A stretch of 64,000 nt of DNA, taken from assembly GCA_012103315.1 (NCBI GenBank), contig WLWZ01000007.1, positions 62,001 through 126,000 on the forward strand, in the 5' to 3' direction. How positions within the stretch are numbered: position 1 is the first letter of the stretch; every line of letters begins with the position of its first letter. The notes under the pieces were generated by a model. It did not search any database. It was not told where the DNA came from and saw only the letters and a program-made list of their open reading frames with translations. This DNA comes from Alphaproteobacteria bacterium. GTDB taxonomy: Bacteria > Pseudomonadota > Alphaproteobacteria > MPNO01 > UBA2964. Shown in pieces: positions 43,207-52,283 of this stretch. The translations under genes and the position numbers were made by a program.

Positions 43207-43557
43207 GTGATTACCGTATACGGCATTAAGAACTGCGATACCTGCCGGAAAGCCCTCAAATGGCTTGAAGCCGAAGACATCGATCATACATTTCACGATT
43301 TTCGAAAAGACGGGCTGGATCAAAGCACCGTCACCAACTGGATCGAGGAAATCGGCATCGATACCCTCCTCAACCGTCGAGGAACGACCTGGCGCAAGCT
43401 ACCAGAAGCAGATCAAGCCTCTGTTGAAACCGGTAACGCTGCAACACTTTTGACCGAACATCCAACTTTGATCAAACGACCTGTCTTTGATTTGGGCACG
43501 AAACGGTTGGTCGGTTTCAAAGCTGAGGAACAGGCCGCCCTGAAAGCTGCAAGCTAA
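43207..43557 (+). CDS. ArsC/Spx-family reductase (YffB-like)
   Basis: A 116-residue thioredoxin-fold protein. It begins 'MITVYGIKNCDTCRKALKWL' with a C-x-x-C at residues 10-13 and has 'LLNRRGTTWRKL' and 'HPTLIKRPVFDLG', which match the ArsC/YffB branch. It may be a glutathione-dependent thiol reductase rather than a true arsenate reductase, as no other ars genes are near. GTG start. The stop overlaps the convergent VOC gene (CTAA at 43554-43557). Confidence 0.83.
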   Translation: MITVYGIKNCDTCRKALKWLEAEDIDHTFHDFRKDGLDQSTVTNWIEEIGIDTLLNRRGTTWRKLPEADQASVETGNAATLLTEHPTLIKRPVFDLGTKRLVGFKAEEQAALKAAS

Positions 43558-43943
43558 AGCTGGTTGGCGACTTCGATTAAATTACCGTCAGGGTCTCGAA
43601 AATAGATTGAAATGATTGGGCCCGTTGCTCCTGTACGTTCGACCGGCCCCTCAATCACAGGGACATGAACGAATTCAAGATGCCTTTGAATTTCCTCAAT
43701 CGGCTGATTTGTTAAAAAACAGAGATCTCCCGAACCCGGCGTCGGTAACGCCGCCTTTGGCTCGACCCCCCTGCCCCCCTGATGGAGATTTATCTTTTGA
43801 TATCCAAACGTAAGCGCTTTTCGGCCTTCGCCGAACGAATTGACGTCAAATCCGAGCGCCCGTTTATAGAATTCACAAGTTACCTCAATCTCCGCGACGG
43901 TAAGGACCAGATGATCTAAGGCCTCAATCTTCGGGGCCGCCAC
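43554..43943 (-). CDS. VOC-superfamily (glyoxalase/dioxygenase-fold) protein
   Basis: A 129-residue protein starting near 'IEALDHLVLTVAEIEVTCEFY' and ending 'SIYFRDPDGNLIEVANQL', the two beta-alpha-beta-beta-beta halves of a VOC fold. Metal ligands typical of the fold are readable as H11 and the glutamate in 'NLIEVA'. It is encoded just after an MFS carrier (the stop of that gene's partner frame is shared at 43943). Substrate unknown; small family members may resist thiol-reactive compounds. Confidence 0.78.
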   Translation of the reverse strand: MAAPKIEALDHLVLTVAEIEVTCEFYKRALGFDVNSFGEGRKALTFGYQKINLHQGGRGVEPKAALPTPGSGDLCFLTNQPIEEIQRHLEFVHVPVIEGPVERTGATGPIISIYFRDPDGNLIEVANQL

Positions 43944-45187
43944 TACTCTGCTGGTCCTGCAACAGGCGCAGCCTCTTCAACAGAGCCTTTCATCGAAGGC
44001 AAGAAAGCAGCAAAAGCCATGACAACCACGGCTAGACCAATCAAAAAGCCGTAAAACCAGATGAAACCCGTCGTCTGATCAAATACCTCGCCAACGACAA
44101 GGACGGCAAATGATCCACCCCCCAGCGCAATGACGAATTTAGCACTGAAAACCCTGGCCCGCCAATTTTCGGGGCAGAAGCGAACGATGATGCAGTTTTC
44201 GGCGGGCAAACACCCGGTAATCGACAACATCATGACTGCGGCCACAATTACCAAAGCAAAGCCATCAAGCTGAGACGCCAGGAGTGCCAGCGGAATCATG
44301 ATTGCAAACATGCAAATATAGACCCCTTTAGGAGAATATTTCGACGCTAGGCTACCGCCCAATATCTGGCCCACAGCGCCGGCAAGAATCACTAACGTGA
44401 CCAGGCCCGAACTCATGGTCAGCCCACCTTCGCGATCCAACGCAAAAGCCGCAACCAGCGATCGCATCGTATCGTCAAAGACTTTTGGCAGACCGGACGT
44501 ATAGGCCTGGGTTATCAAACCTACAGACAAGGCCGTAACCGCCATCAAACCGAGGGCGAGGCGCGTGGTACTCATCGAGACTGGTGTATCTTCAACCGTG
44601 GACGTTCCTTCGTCATGTCCTTCAACAGAAGCCTTGGTAAACAATATGAAACCAACCCCAAGCAAGAAGCAGGCTGTTCCCGGCACGAAAAATGCCGCGC
44701 GCCAGCCCCATAGTTGCGTTAGTCCAGCAGCAATAAAGGCCGCAGCCGCAAGGCCAACTGTTCCAAAAGCACCATTAAAGCCTAAGTCCTTTGCTCGATT
44801 TACCGCGTGCTGCACGACGAAATTGGTACCAACCGGGTGATAAATCGCCGCAAAGATACCGATTATCCCTAATCCAATTGCAATCTGGGTTGGCGAATTG
44901 GCAAAACCGGTGAGAAACGTCGCAATACCGGTGCCAATCATATAGATCGCCAGCATCCCCCAGCTGCTCCAGCGATCACCGAGCCAGCCTGCCGGCAAGG
45001 CAGCCACGCCGTAGAGCATAGAACCAATAAAAAACAGCTTGAATAGCTCGCCATAAGACATCGACCACACATCGACCAATGTCAGTGCCACTGTCGGGTA
45101 AATCAGCATGATTACGTGGTTCAGAAAGTGGCTGACATTGACGAAAGCAAGGGCCCGGTTAGGCCGAAGTGAAGGTGTCGCGCTCAT
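43943..45187 (-). CDS. MFS transporter
   Basis: A 414-residue major facilitator with about 12 helices. The loop 2-3 motif appears as 'GWLGDRWSSWGML', and a large central loop lies around residues 195-212. The C-terminus is alanine/proline-rich. Upstream of the VOC gene on the same strand, with end-to-start contact, so the two are probably cotranscribed. Substrate unknown. Confidence 0.75.
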   Translation of the reverse strand: MSATPSLRPNRALAFVNVSHFLNHVIMLIYPTVALTLVDVWSMSYGELFKLFFIGSMLYGVAALPAGWLGDRWSSWGMLAIYMIGTGIATFLTGFANSPTQIAIGLGIIGIFAAIYHPVGTNFVVQHAVNRAKDLGFNGAFGTVGLAAAAFIAAGLTQLWGWRAAFFVPGTACFLLGVGFILFTKASVEGHDEGTSTVEDTPVSMSTTRLALGLMAVTALSVGLITQAYTSGLPKVFDDTMRSLVAAFALDREGGLTMSSGLVTLVILAGAVGQILGGSLASKYSPKGVYICMFAIMIPLALLASQLDGFALVIVAAVMMLSITGCLPAENCIIVRFCPENWRARVFSAKFVIALGGGSFAVLVVGEVFDQTTGFIWFYGFLIGLAVVVMAFAAFLPSMKGSVEEAAPVAGPAE

Positions 45188-45301
45188 AGAGATCTTTTCT
45201 ATAGTGATCGTCTAAGATCGCACGGCTAACTATGTCATGCAATCCGCAAATAAACTACAAAATAACATTAAGAAAAAACTATAAAATACTGTTTTTAATA
45301 A

Positions 45302-45616
45302 CTATTGTTTATTTATCCAAGACAAGAATTCCTGATTCCCATCTTTGATAGGCACGGCAACGATACAGGGACAATCATAAGAATGAAGAGCCTTTACTCG
45401 CTCGGTTAAAGCCTCGATATTCCCAGAAACGGTCTTCGCGATCAAAACGGTTTCCGTCGCATTTTCGGTCTTACCTTCCCAGCGATAGATCGACGTCATC
45501 CCGTCGATAATATTGACGCAGGCAGCCAACTTCTCTTCAACAAGACAGGTTCCGATCTTACCCGCTTCGTCTTTGGAAGCGGCTGTCATATAGACAAAAC
45601 AGACTTCTTTCGACAT
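45302..45616 (-). CDS. cutA: divalent-cation tolerance protein CutA
   Basis: A 104-residue CutA1-family protein, the normal length. Signature segments are 'LAACVNIIDGMTSIYRWEGK' (residues 30-49) and 'HSYDCPCIVAVPI' (77-89). The family forms trimers linked to copper tolerance, though the mechanism is not settled. It is divergent from the next small gene. Confidence 0.9.
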   Translation of the reverse strand: MSKEVCFVYMTAASKDEAGKIGTCLVEEKLAACVNIIDGMTSIYRWEGKTENATETVLIAKTVSGNIEALTERVKALHSYDCPCIVAVPIKDGNQEFLSWINKQ

Positions 45617-45755
45617 TTCGACGACCTTCTGAGGAAATCCGGATAAAATGACCAGAATTGATTTACGGATTCAGATAGTTTAACACTTGACTCGAATCGA
45701 CAAGATATAGGCGAACGCTCCGGGGGGACTGTTGGCGTATGTCGGGGGATAGATC

Positions 45756-46025
45756 ATGCAACAGCATGCATTTGCACACGCAGCGTCCAGACCTGGCGTT
45801 CTTACCAAACCGTCTGATGTTCAAAGTCTTTGGCTCAGACGTGGTCTCTCACAACCGGGCGGAAAACTGCCGCTGTTTGATGAGGATGGTCAGCGTATTT
45901 CCGACCGTACGGTCCAAAGCTGTGTCCGCCTGGGCTGGGCTGAACCTTGGTTTAATAACCCTCTCAAGAAGGACTGGACAGTCTGCAAATTGACCCATCT
46001 CGGGCGCGTCGTCGCTGAAGAATAA
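45756..46025 (+). CDS. small hypothetical protein, possibly HTH-like
   Basis: An 89-residue soluble protein with a GGGGG-type ribosome site. The C-terminal half reads like a winged-helix tail: 'DRTVQSCVRLGWAEPW' then 'DWTVCKLTHLGRVV', a pattern of short DNA-binding or stress proteins in alphaproteobacteria. No named family is certain. Convergent with the MFS gene, 4 bp apart. Confidence 0.55.
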   Translation: MQQHAFAHAASRPGVLTKPSDVQSLWLRRGLSQPGGKLPLFDEDGQRISDRTVQSCVRLGWAEPWFNNPLKKDWTVCKLTHLGRVVAEE

Positions 46026-46029
46026 GTAC

Positions 46030-47238
46030 CTATACCGGTGGGGTCTCGACTCGGCGGGCTAGAAACGCCGTGATCAATGTGAGCGCGATCCCAAGCGCAC
46101 CAACCAAATAGAACGCTAACTCTAACCCTAAGAAATGAGCCAGTCCGCCCATAACGATCGGAATGGTAACGTTCGCCGCTTGGTTACAGGTAGTTCGGAG
46201 GCCCATAGCCCTGCCCTGCACTGTTGGCCCAACCGTTCGCGCAATCAGTGAAACGATAATTACAACGCTAATCGCCATGACCGCGCCACGCAGGCTGGAT
46301 GCGACAAACAGCGGAATGAAATCCGTAAATAGCGGTACAATAGCGATACTGGCGATCGATATGATGATACACCAAACCAGAACGCTAAACTCTTTGAAAC
46401 GCTTGACCAGCGCGCCGCTTCCGAGAGCTGCTATGCCGGTTAAGCCATTTGCTGATACCAAGATACCAATGAGCCACCCCTGCATACCGATCCCATCGAG
46501 ATAGACGGCATAAAACGCGCTCTGCATCCCACTACCGAATTGCCTGATAATGGTCATCGCCAGAACGAGAGCCATTAACGGCAGAGCAAAGAGTTTGAAT
46601 GCTTCAATATAATCAACCAAACGTGGCGTTACCGCTTTGACAATCGACTGGCGACGCTCCGTGGGCTCCGACAATGCGTCAGTTGGCAATGCGACCACCG
46701 AATAGAGCAACCCTGCCCCCCACAGGCTCAGCGACGCGAAACCACCCCAGGGGCCGAAAATATCCCAAGCAGCACCCGCAATCGGCGGGCCAGCAAAAGT
46801 TCCAATTCTGGTCGCAAAAACTAGCCTACCAGTATAGGTCGGATTACCACGCAATACCTGTCCCGTCAGGGTTTGTGCGCCAACCCAGCCCATAGAGTCC
46901 GCCATACCACAAAACAGCTGCAACGCCATAATTGCGGGTATCCACGGCGCCACCGGGTAAACAAATGGCAATATCAACATTGCGAGAGCGACAAAGGTCA
47001 GAACACGTCGTGTGCCAATTCGATCCATCATGGCACCGCCATGAATGGCAAATAGCAAAGGACCGACATACCGTAATCCGGCAAGGAGCCCAATCATGAA
47101 AAGGGGTGTCTCAAGTTGGACAAGCCAAAGCCCCATCACCACAAGAACGAGATCGGGAATACTATTACTGAACAGCGCCACCCCATAGACCGGCATCTGG
47201 ACACGCATTGGCAGGGACCTATCAAACCCGTCGTTCAT
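46030..47238 (-). CDS. MFS transporter
   Basis: A 402-residue major facilitator with about 12 helices and the loop motif 'GAMMDRIGTRRVL'. The ATG at 47238 has AAGGAAAATT before it and is chosen over the ATG at 47301. It is divergent from the YbfB-like carrier, 132 bp apart, so the two may share a control region. Substrate unknown. Confidence 0.76.
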   Translation of the reverse strand: MNDGFDRSLPMRVQMPVYGVALFSNSIPDLVLVVMGLWLVQLETPLFMIGLLAGLRYVGPLLFAIHGGAMMDRIGTRRVLTFVALAMLILPFVYPVAPWIPAIMALQLFCGMADSMGWVGAQTLTGQVLRGNPTYTGRLVFATRIGTFAGPPIAGAAWDIFGPWGGFASLSLWGAGLLYSVVALPTDALSEPTERRQSIVKAVTPRLVDYIEAFKLFALPLMALVLAMTIIRQFGSGMQSAFYAVYLDGIGMQGWLIGILVSANGLTGIAALGSGALVKRFKEFSVLVWCIIISIASIAIVPLFTDFIPLFVASSLRGAVMAISVVIIVSLIARTVGPTVQGRAMGLRTTCNQAANVTIPIVMGGLAHFLGLELAFYLVGALGIALTLITAFLARRVETPPV

Positions 47239-47370
47239 AATTTTCCTTGGTAACAGCGCGAATATGCCGAAATAGCCTGTACCATATAGGCTTTGCACCA
47301 ATCATTAAATCCAACCACGGTCTGGACGGAACCGAATGGACGGTTCAAGCTCCCAAGTGTGACGATTTCA

Positions 47371-48546
47371 ATGCCTTCATCGCCTACATGGTTACGGCTC
47401 TCCATCGCCGGCGGGGCGACTCTCCTTATCGGTATGGGACTCGGACGATTTTCATACTCACCCTTAATCCCTCCCCTCATCGAGGCAGGTCATCTGACGG
47501 CTTGGGAAGCTGGCGCTATTGGTGCCTCCAACTTTTCCGGTTATTTGGCAGGGGCCTTCGCCGCGCCCGCGATGCGGATGCAATGGGGCGAAGCCACCAC
47601 TATGCGGATTTCTTTGTTGACGGGATTGCTCGCCCTATTTGCCTGCGTCCTTCCCTGGGGTTTCGAATGGCTAATGTTCTGGCGTGCACTGCTGGGCGCG
47701 GTTGTTGGTGTCATGATGATTTACTGCCTCGCGATTGCCACGCGGTCCGCGCCACCCGGCAAACTCGGCGCAGCTACCGGCATCGTCTATACCGGGGTTG
47801 GAATTGGCATACTCCTGTCAGGCTCGCTCGTGCCGTGGCTTTTGCAATTTGGGATCGCTGCTGCCTGGGCAGGTATCGGTGTCGTTGGTGCCGTCGCTTT
47901 TATTGTAGCGCTCTGGGGCTGGCACGCGTTAGAGGGTGAAAACAGCACCGGTACGATCACCGCTACTCCACACCCAAAGATTAAATGGACCCTTACCGTA
48001 TCTGGATTGATCGTAACCCGCGTCCTATTTTCGGTTGGGCTTATTCCACATACCATCTACTGGGTTGATTATCTCGTTCGCGGCCTCGGCAACGATATCG
48101 AGTTCGGCGGCATGCACTGGGTCCTCTTTGGGCTTGGCGCGATCGGTGGGACTTATCTTTGGGGGCGATTGGCAGACCAATTGGGTTTCCGCGCCGGCCT
48201 CGCGCTTGCTTTCGCCGCCGTTGCCAGCGGTATTGCATTACCGGTCCTAAATTCGGCTGGATGGGCATTGATTGCCTCATCTCTCGTCGTCGGTGCTCAG
48301 CCGGGCCTTACCGCCATAATGTCCGGTCGGTTTCATCAATTGATGGGGCCAGATGGCATGGCACCCGTGTGGCGAATGTCCGCTCTCATCTCGACAATCC
48401 TCCAAGCCATCGCGGCATACGGTTACGTCACTATTTTTGACCTGACAGAAAGTTACGTCCCGATATTCCTGGCCGGCAGCGCCTCTATGGCACTGGGTAC
48501 CGTGATTGCGTTGTTGTTGCGTAACCCAGTTGAAAGTGCGAAGTGA
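47371..48546 (+). CDS. YbfB/YjiJ-family MFS transporter
   Basis: A 391-residue carrier. The N-terminal 'LIGMGLGRFSYSPLIPPLI' segment is characteristic of the YbfB/YjiJ branch of the major facilitator superfamily. About 12 helices. The ATG at 47371 matches the usual family start; an upstream ATG at 47293 gives an unlikely polar leader. A TauE-type exporter follows after 7 bp. Confidence 0.8.
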   Translation: MPSSPTWLRLSIAGGATLLIGMGLGRFSYSPLIPPLIEAGHLTAWEAGAIGASNFSGYLAGAFAAPAMRMQWGEATTMRISLLTGLLALFACVLPWGFEWLMFWRALLGAVVGVMMIYCLAIATRSAPPGKLGAATGIVYTGVGIGILLSGSLVPWLLQFGIAAAWAGIGVVGAVAFIVALWGWHALEGENSTGTITATPHPKIKWTLTVSGLIVTRVLFSVGLIPHTIYWVDYLVRGLGNDIEFGGMHWVLFGLGAIGGTYLWGRLADQLGFRAGLALAFAAVASGIALPVLNSAGWALIASSLVVGAQPGLTAIMSGRFHQLMGPDGMAPVWRMSALISTILQAIAAYGYVTIFDLTESYVPIFLAGSASMALGTVIALLLRNPVESAK

Positions 48547-48553
48547 CCCCATC

Positions 48554-49321
48554 GTGATCGAATTCTTCAGCTCCGTTCCCGGCATTACGCCAACGACATT
48601 TCTAATCTTTTCCGGCCTAAGCGCCCTATCAGGAGCAATGGGTGTCGGGGCAGGACTAGGCGGCGGCGTGATGCTGCTTGCCTTTATGACCACAGTATTT
48701 CCGCCAACAATTCTAATCCCGCTCCATGGCGCCGTACTTTTGGGTACGAATGTGGGCCGCGCTGTCCTCATGTTTAAACATATCAGAAAAGATTTGTTGC
48801 CAGCTTTTGCGGTCGGAGCTGTCCTCGGTGCAATCTTTGGGGCGAATGTTGTCGTGAACCTACCGACCGCCATTTTGCAAGTCGTTTTGGCTCTCTTCAT
48901 CCTCTATGCCTGCTGGGCCCCTGCTCCTGCCTCATCCGCCTATTCACACAAAAAATTCTTTGGGCTCGGTTTTGGCGGCACGATTTTGGCTCTATTCATT
49001 GGCTCAAGCGGAGTCGTAATTGCGCCATACGTCCAGAAGGCCTGCGAGGATCGTCATGAATTCGTCGGCACACAATACAGCTTTATGACCCTCATCCACG
49101 GTCTAAAAATCCCAGTTTTCGGATTCCTTGGATTTACTCTAGCCGAATATATCCCACTTATTGCAGTGATGATCGTAACAGCATTTCTCGGCAGTTATCT
49201 CGGCCGAATGCTCCTCAAAGTGATGCCAGAAAAACTCTTCCGAATTATATTTCGGGTAACGCTGACCGGGCTCGCCCTCAATTTGCTCTATACCGGTGTT
49301 AAAAATTCCAACTGGCTCTAA
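48554..49321 (+). CDS. TauE/SafE-family sulfite/sulfonate exporter
   Basis: A 255-residue membrane protein with about eight helices. The repeated glycine-rich family motifs are visible as 'SGAMGVGAGLGGGVMLL' in the first half and 'FGGTILALFIGSSGVVIAPY' in the second. Members move organosulfonates, sulfite or sulfur compounds across the inner membrane. GTG at 48554 is a moderate-confidence start; in-frame codons upstream overlap the previous gene. Its TAA overlaps the stop of the convergent cupin gene (CTAA). Confidence 0.78.
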   Translation: MIEFFSSVPGITPTTFLIFSGLSALSGAMGVGAGLGGGVMLLAFMTTVFPPTILIPLHGAVLLGTNVGRAVLMFKHIRKDLLPAFAVGAVLGAIFGANVVVNLPTAILQVVLALFILYACWAPAPASSAYSHKKFFGLGFGGTILALFIGSSGVVIAPYVQKACEDRHEFVGTQYSFMTLIHGLKIPVFGFLGFTLAEYIPLIAVMIVTAFLGSYLGRMLLKVMPEKLFRIIFRVTLTGLALNLLYTGVKNSNWL

Positions 49322-49998
49322 TCGTCGGTTGGAAAACAACCGGTCTTAATAAAAAACATACTGCCCTCTTCTGACTTCAAGGAGTGCTTCGTACCAATTG
49401 GATTCCTGATCCAGGTACCTGCGGCGTAACTACCCATTTGATCTTCAAAGCTCCCCTCGAGTACAAAAACCTCTTCGCCGTTGGGATGTCCATGCATCGG
49501 CACTTCACCCCCTGGCATGATCCGAACGACCTGGGTTCGTTTATCAAATCCGTCCTGCTGGTCGAGCATAATTGATTCAACCGTGCCGTTCGGTCGAAGT
49601 TCCCAATTCATCTCGTTGATATTGTGTCTAACCTGCGGTCGGTCTCCGACATATTGCCGTAGCTTCACAAATAGAGTGCAGCCTGGACCCGATGACGGCG
49701 CGTGGGCAAACCCTTCTGGATTGAGAATAAAGCTGCCTGCTGGGTAATCACCCGCTTCATCTGAAAACACACCGTCGATCACAAATATCTCTTCACCATC
49801 GGGGTGCGGGTGTGCCGCGAAGCTACTACCCGGTTCATACCGCACAACCGATGTCACAATGCCTGCCTCTGCGGGTCCAGTCAGATAGAGACGCTTTCGC
49901 CAAACCTCCGGGCTCGGGCTTGCTTGCCAAGCCATTTCATTTGTATCGATGACCATTCTTTCGGAAAGGTCGGCGTTTAAATCGGTCCGCTCAGGCAT
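49318..49998 (-). CDS. two-domain ChrR-like cupin protein
   Basis: A 226-residue protein with two cupin domains. Each has the metal motif G-x-x-x-x-x-H-x-H-x-x-x-E: 'SFAAHPHPDGEEIFVIDG' near residues 65-82 and 'EVPMHGHPNGEEVFVLEG' near 165-182. The ATG at 49998 overlaps the stop of the upstream dioxygenase gene. ChrR-like cupins bind zinc or iron and act as anti-sigma lids or small-molecule enzymes; no sigma factor is near, so an enzymatic role is more likely here. Confidence 0.8.
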   Translation of the reverse strand: MPERTDLNADLSERMVIDTNEMAWQASPSPEVWRKRLYLTGPAEAGIVTSVVRYEPGSSFAAHPHPDGEEIFVIDGVFSDEAGDYPAGSFILNPEGFAHAPSSGPGCTLFVKLRQYVGDRPQVRHNINEMNWELRPNGTVESIMLDQQDGFDKRTQVVRIMPGGEVPMHGHPNGEEVFVLEGSFEDQMGSYAAGTWIRNPIGTKHSLKSEEGSMFFIKTGCFPTDD

Positions 49999-50824
49999 TT
50001 GTATAGTTTCCGCGCGCAATCTTTTGTTTGGTTAGCTGATTAAACAAAGCCCGCGTTTCTTCCATATGATCAATGCACCTTTGATCAAAATCTCTTTGAG
50101 GTATTGGATCTTGACCCCAATAACCATAACGGTCCTCGCCGCGCAAAAGCGTCGCCGTTGCTCCTTCAAACCGGGTTTCACGAATTTGCGGTGCCGTATA
50201 ATGAATTGAAAACCCAACCCGCGGGTGATCCGCATTATTCGGACCGGAACTATGGACGGTGCTCTGATGGTGAAAAACAACCTGACCTGGCTTCAGAACC
50301 GCATGCACCGCTGTATGGTCGTCTATACCAGTCGCAGTTTGTCCGTTCCGCGCCAGATTATCTGAATTTGGAATGAATTCATGCGTTGCAGTTACTTTGT
50401 GGGAACCCGGGATATATTTCACACAACCAGACTCAATTGTGGCGGGATGAAACGCAACCCACGCCGTTACCGTTTCCGCCGGATAAAACCCGTATACAAA
50501 GTCATCAGCATGCCAAGATATAAACCGCGGATCCCGTGCCTTTTTGGTGAAAAACGACGATCCCCAGCAAAGAATATCTGGTCCAATCAAATCCTCCACG
50601 GCATCCAATAATCGTTCATTAGCGACAAGGTCACAAAGCCAGGGAAAAGGCAGTTGCGCCTTGTTTCGAAAGCGATTTTGCATTTCCTCACCGAGTTTGG
50701 CCTCCATCGCATCAAACCGCGACGCTATCTCCGATGCCTGATCTTCCTTGAAAACATTATACGGAAACAAAAACCCATCATTACGGAACTGTAGTACCTG
50801 CTCGTCGGTTAGTACATTTCCCAT
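49991..50824 (-). CDS. phytanoyl-CoA dioxygenase (PhyH) family protein
   Basis: A 277-residue Fe(II)/2-oxoglutarate enzyme of the PhyH family. The H-x-D of the iron site is in 'ISWHADDFVYGFYPAETVTAW', and the distal His and the arginine follow in 'HHQSTVHSSGPNNADHPRVG'. The ATG at 50824 has GAAGGTG upstream. Translationally coupled to the two-domain cupin. Substrates of this family range from phytanoyl-CoA to small natural products, so none is claimed. Confidence 0.82.
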   Translation of the reverse strand: MGNVLTDEQVLQFRNDGFLFPYNVFKEDQASEIASRFDAMEAKLGEEMQNRFRNKAQLPFPWLCDLVANERLLDAVEDLIGPDILCWGSSFFTKKARDPRFISWHADDFVYGFYPAETVTAWVAFHPATIESGCVKYIPGSHKVTATHEFIPNSDNLARNGQTATGIDDHTAVHAVLKPGQVVFHHQSTVHSSGPNNADHPRVGFSIHYTAPQIRETRFEGATATLLRGEDRYGYWGQDPIPQRDFDQRCIDHMEETRALFNQLTKQKIARGNYTNA

Positions 50825-50957
50825 GATCACCTTCGCCCACACACTGAAAGGCAAAACGCCTATCCTAAACTTAGGACCCTACAGATTAGATGTCACCCGT
50901 TGGCAATTTCATCCCCTCTCCGATACGATCCGGCAACTGACAAACACTGAGGTAGAG

Positions 50958-51770
50958 ATGAAGAAAGTTGCCCTGATCGGCTATGGCGCAATAGCCCGCA
51001 TAGCGCTCGACAAGATTGCTGAACACGACCAAGACGGTCAGATCAATGTTGTCGGGGTTTTGGTGCGTGAGAATAGGGAACAGGAAGCACGTGCAGCCCT
51101 TGATAGCTCAATCGCTGTCGTTACCACCATTAAAGATCTTATCCAACTATCGCCGAATGTGATCGCTGAGTGTGCTGGACAAGGTGCCATCGCAGAATAC
51201 GGCGAAGCAGTGCTGCGTTCAGGCATCGACCTCATCGTCATTTCTACCGGTGCTCTTGCCGATGACGCGTTAAGAGAAAAGCTGACATCAATTTGCACCC
51301 GCAATAGCGCGCGGCTTCTTATGCCATCGGGCGCAATCGCAGGTATAGACGGAATGAACTCGTTGCAAATTGGAGGGCTTAAATCCGTACGGTATACCTC
51401 CACCAAACCTCCTATGGCATGGCAGGGCACTCCGGCCGACGAAAACTTCGACCTCGGCAAAATTAACGAAAGGACAGAGCTTTTTACAGGACCAGCTCGC
51501 GAAGCCGCGCGACTCTATCCCAAAAATGCCAATCTGGCGGCGACGGTCGCTTTAGCCGGGCTCGGGATGGACGATACAGAAATTCAGTTGGTGGCTGACC
51601 CGACAATCGCCCCTAACAATGTAGGCCGTATTGATGCTGAAGGTGAATTCGGCATGCTGACTGTCGAGTGTCGCGGTATGCCGGCCCCCGATAACCCAAA
51701 GACCTCAGCGACCACCGCCTTATCGCTTGCCCACGCCATTCTCAAAGATACCCGCACCATAATTATGTAG
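50958..51770 (+). CDS. aspartate dehydrogenase
   Basis: A 270-residue NAD(P)-dependent dehydrogenase. The Rossmann motif 'VALIGYGAIARIAL' is at the N-terminus and the family segments 'LLMPSGAIAGIDG' and 'TSTKPPMAW' follow. NadX-type enzymes convert aspartate to iminoaspartate or oxaloacetate plus ammonia. The ATG at 50958 has GAGGTAGAG before it. It is divergent from the PhyH-cupin pair. No nadA or nadC is near, so an NAD-synthesis role is unproved. Confidence 0.83.
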   Translation: MKKVALIGYGAIARIALDKIAEHDQDGQINVVGVLVRENREQEARAALDSSIAVVTTIKDLIQLSPNVIAECAGQGAIAEYGEAVLRSGIDLIVISTGALADDALREKLTSICTRNSARLLMPSGAIAGIDGMNSLQIGGLKSVRYTSTKPPMAWQGTPADENFDLGKINERTELFTGPAREAARLYPKNANLAATVALAGLGMDDTEIQLVADPTIAPNNVGRIDAEGEFGMLTVECRGMPAPDNPKTSATTALSLAHAILKDTRTIIM

Positions 51771-51879
51771 CATTTTGCAGCAGGTATGGGCGCTCAAAAC
51801 CACCAACTGTCGGAAATCTTTACAGTTCTCCTAAGGTTGTGAGGGATATCACCCACAAGCTACTGAAACTTAACAAATA

Positions 51880-52125
51880 GTTAAAATTGGCATGAGTCTT
51901 GCGTAAAGGATCATAAGATTTGTGCAATCGTGTGAATAAGCGGCTGCACGCTAACAGATAGCTTCGGTCGTACTGTACTTCCCCAACGCTTTCAGTACTT
52001 CCGATAACGAACGTAGCTATTCCAGTTACGTGATGTGCAGGCGGGCTGTTTGACGCCAACCCCGGACAGCCTGTCCATAGAACGGCGGCCCAGCGTATTG
52101 GGGCCGCCGTTCACTTTTCGGGGCC
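51880..52125 (+). ncRNA. candidate structured small RNA
   Basis: No credible reading frame lies in 51771-52283. Three hairpins follow each other on the plus strand: GTACTG/CAGTAC at 51970-51975 and 51993-51998, GGCTGT/ACAGCC at 52044-52049 and 52066-52071, and a strong 12-bp GC-rich stem at 52080-52112 followed by CACTTTTC. A weak promoter-like TTGGCA lies near 51886. The order of hairpins ending in a terminator-like stem suggests an independent RNA, but a leader for the next operon is also possible. Confidence 0.35.
52080..52120 (+). terminator. strong GC hairpin, probable terminator
   Basis: GAACGGCGGCCC (52080-52091) pairs with GGGCCGCCGTTC (52101-52112) over 12 perfect bp around a 9-nt loop. 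Only a short T tract (ACTTTTC) follows, so termination may be partial. It would end the candidate small RNA or a transcript from further upstream. Confidence 0.6.
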
Positions 52126-52283
52126 TTTTCTCGACGTTTCCTTTTCCTTTATTTCGCAGCTCCCTATGATGTCAGACTTCAGGGGAGAACGATCAATCAT
52201 AAAAAATTTGCGCAAAGCCAATCTCCTGAGAGTCGTATGGGATCGGCTAAGCGAAAAACCAGACGTTGGAGGAAAATAGATAT

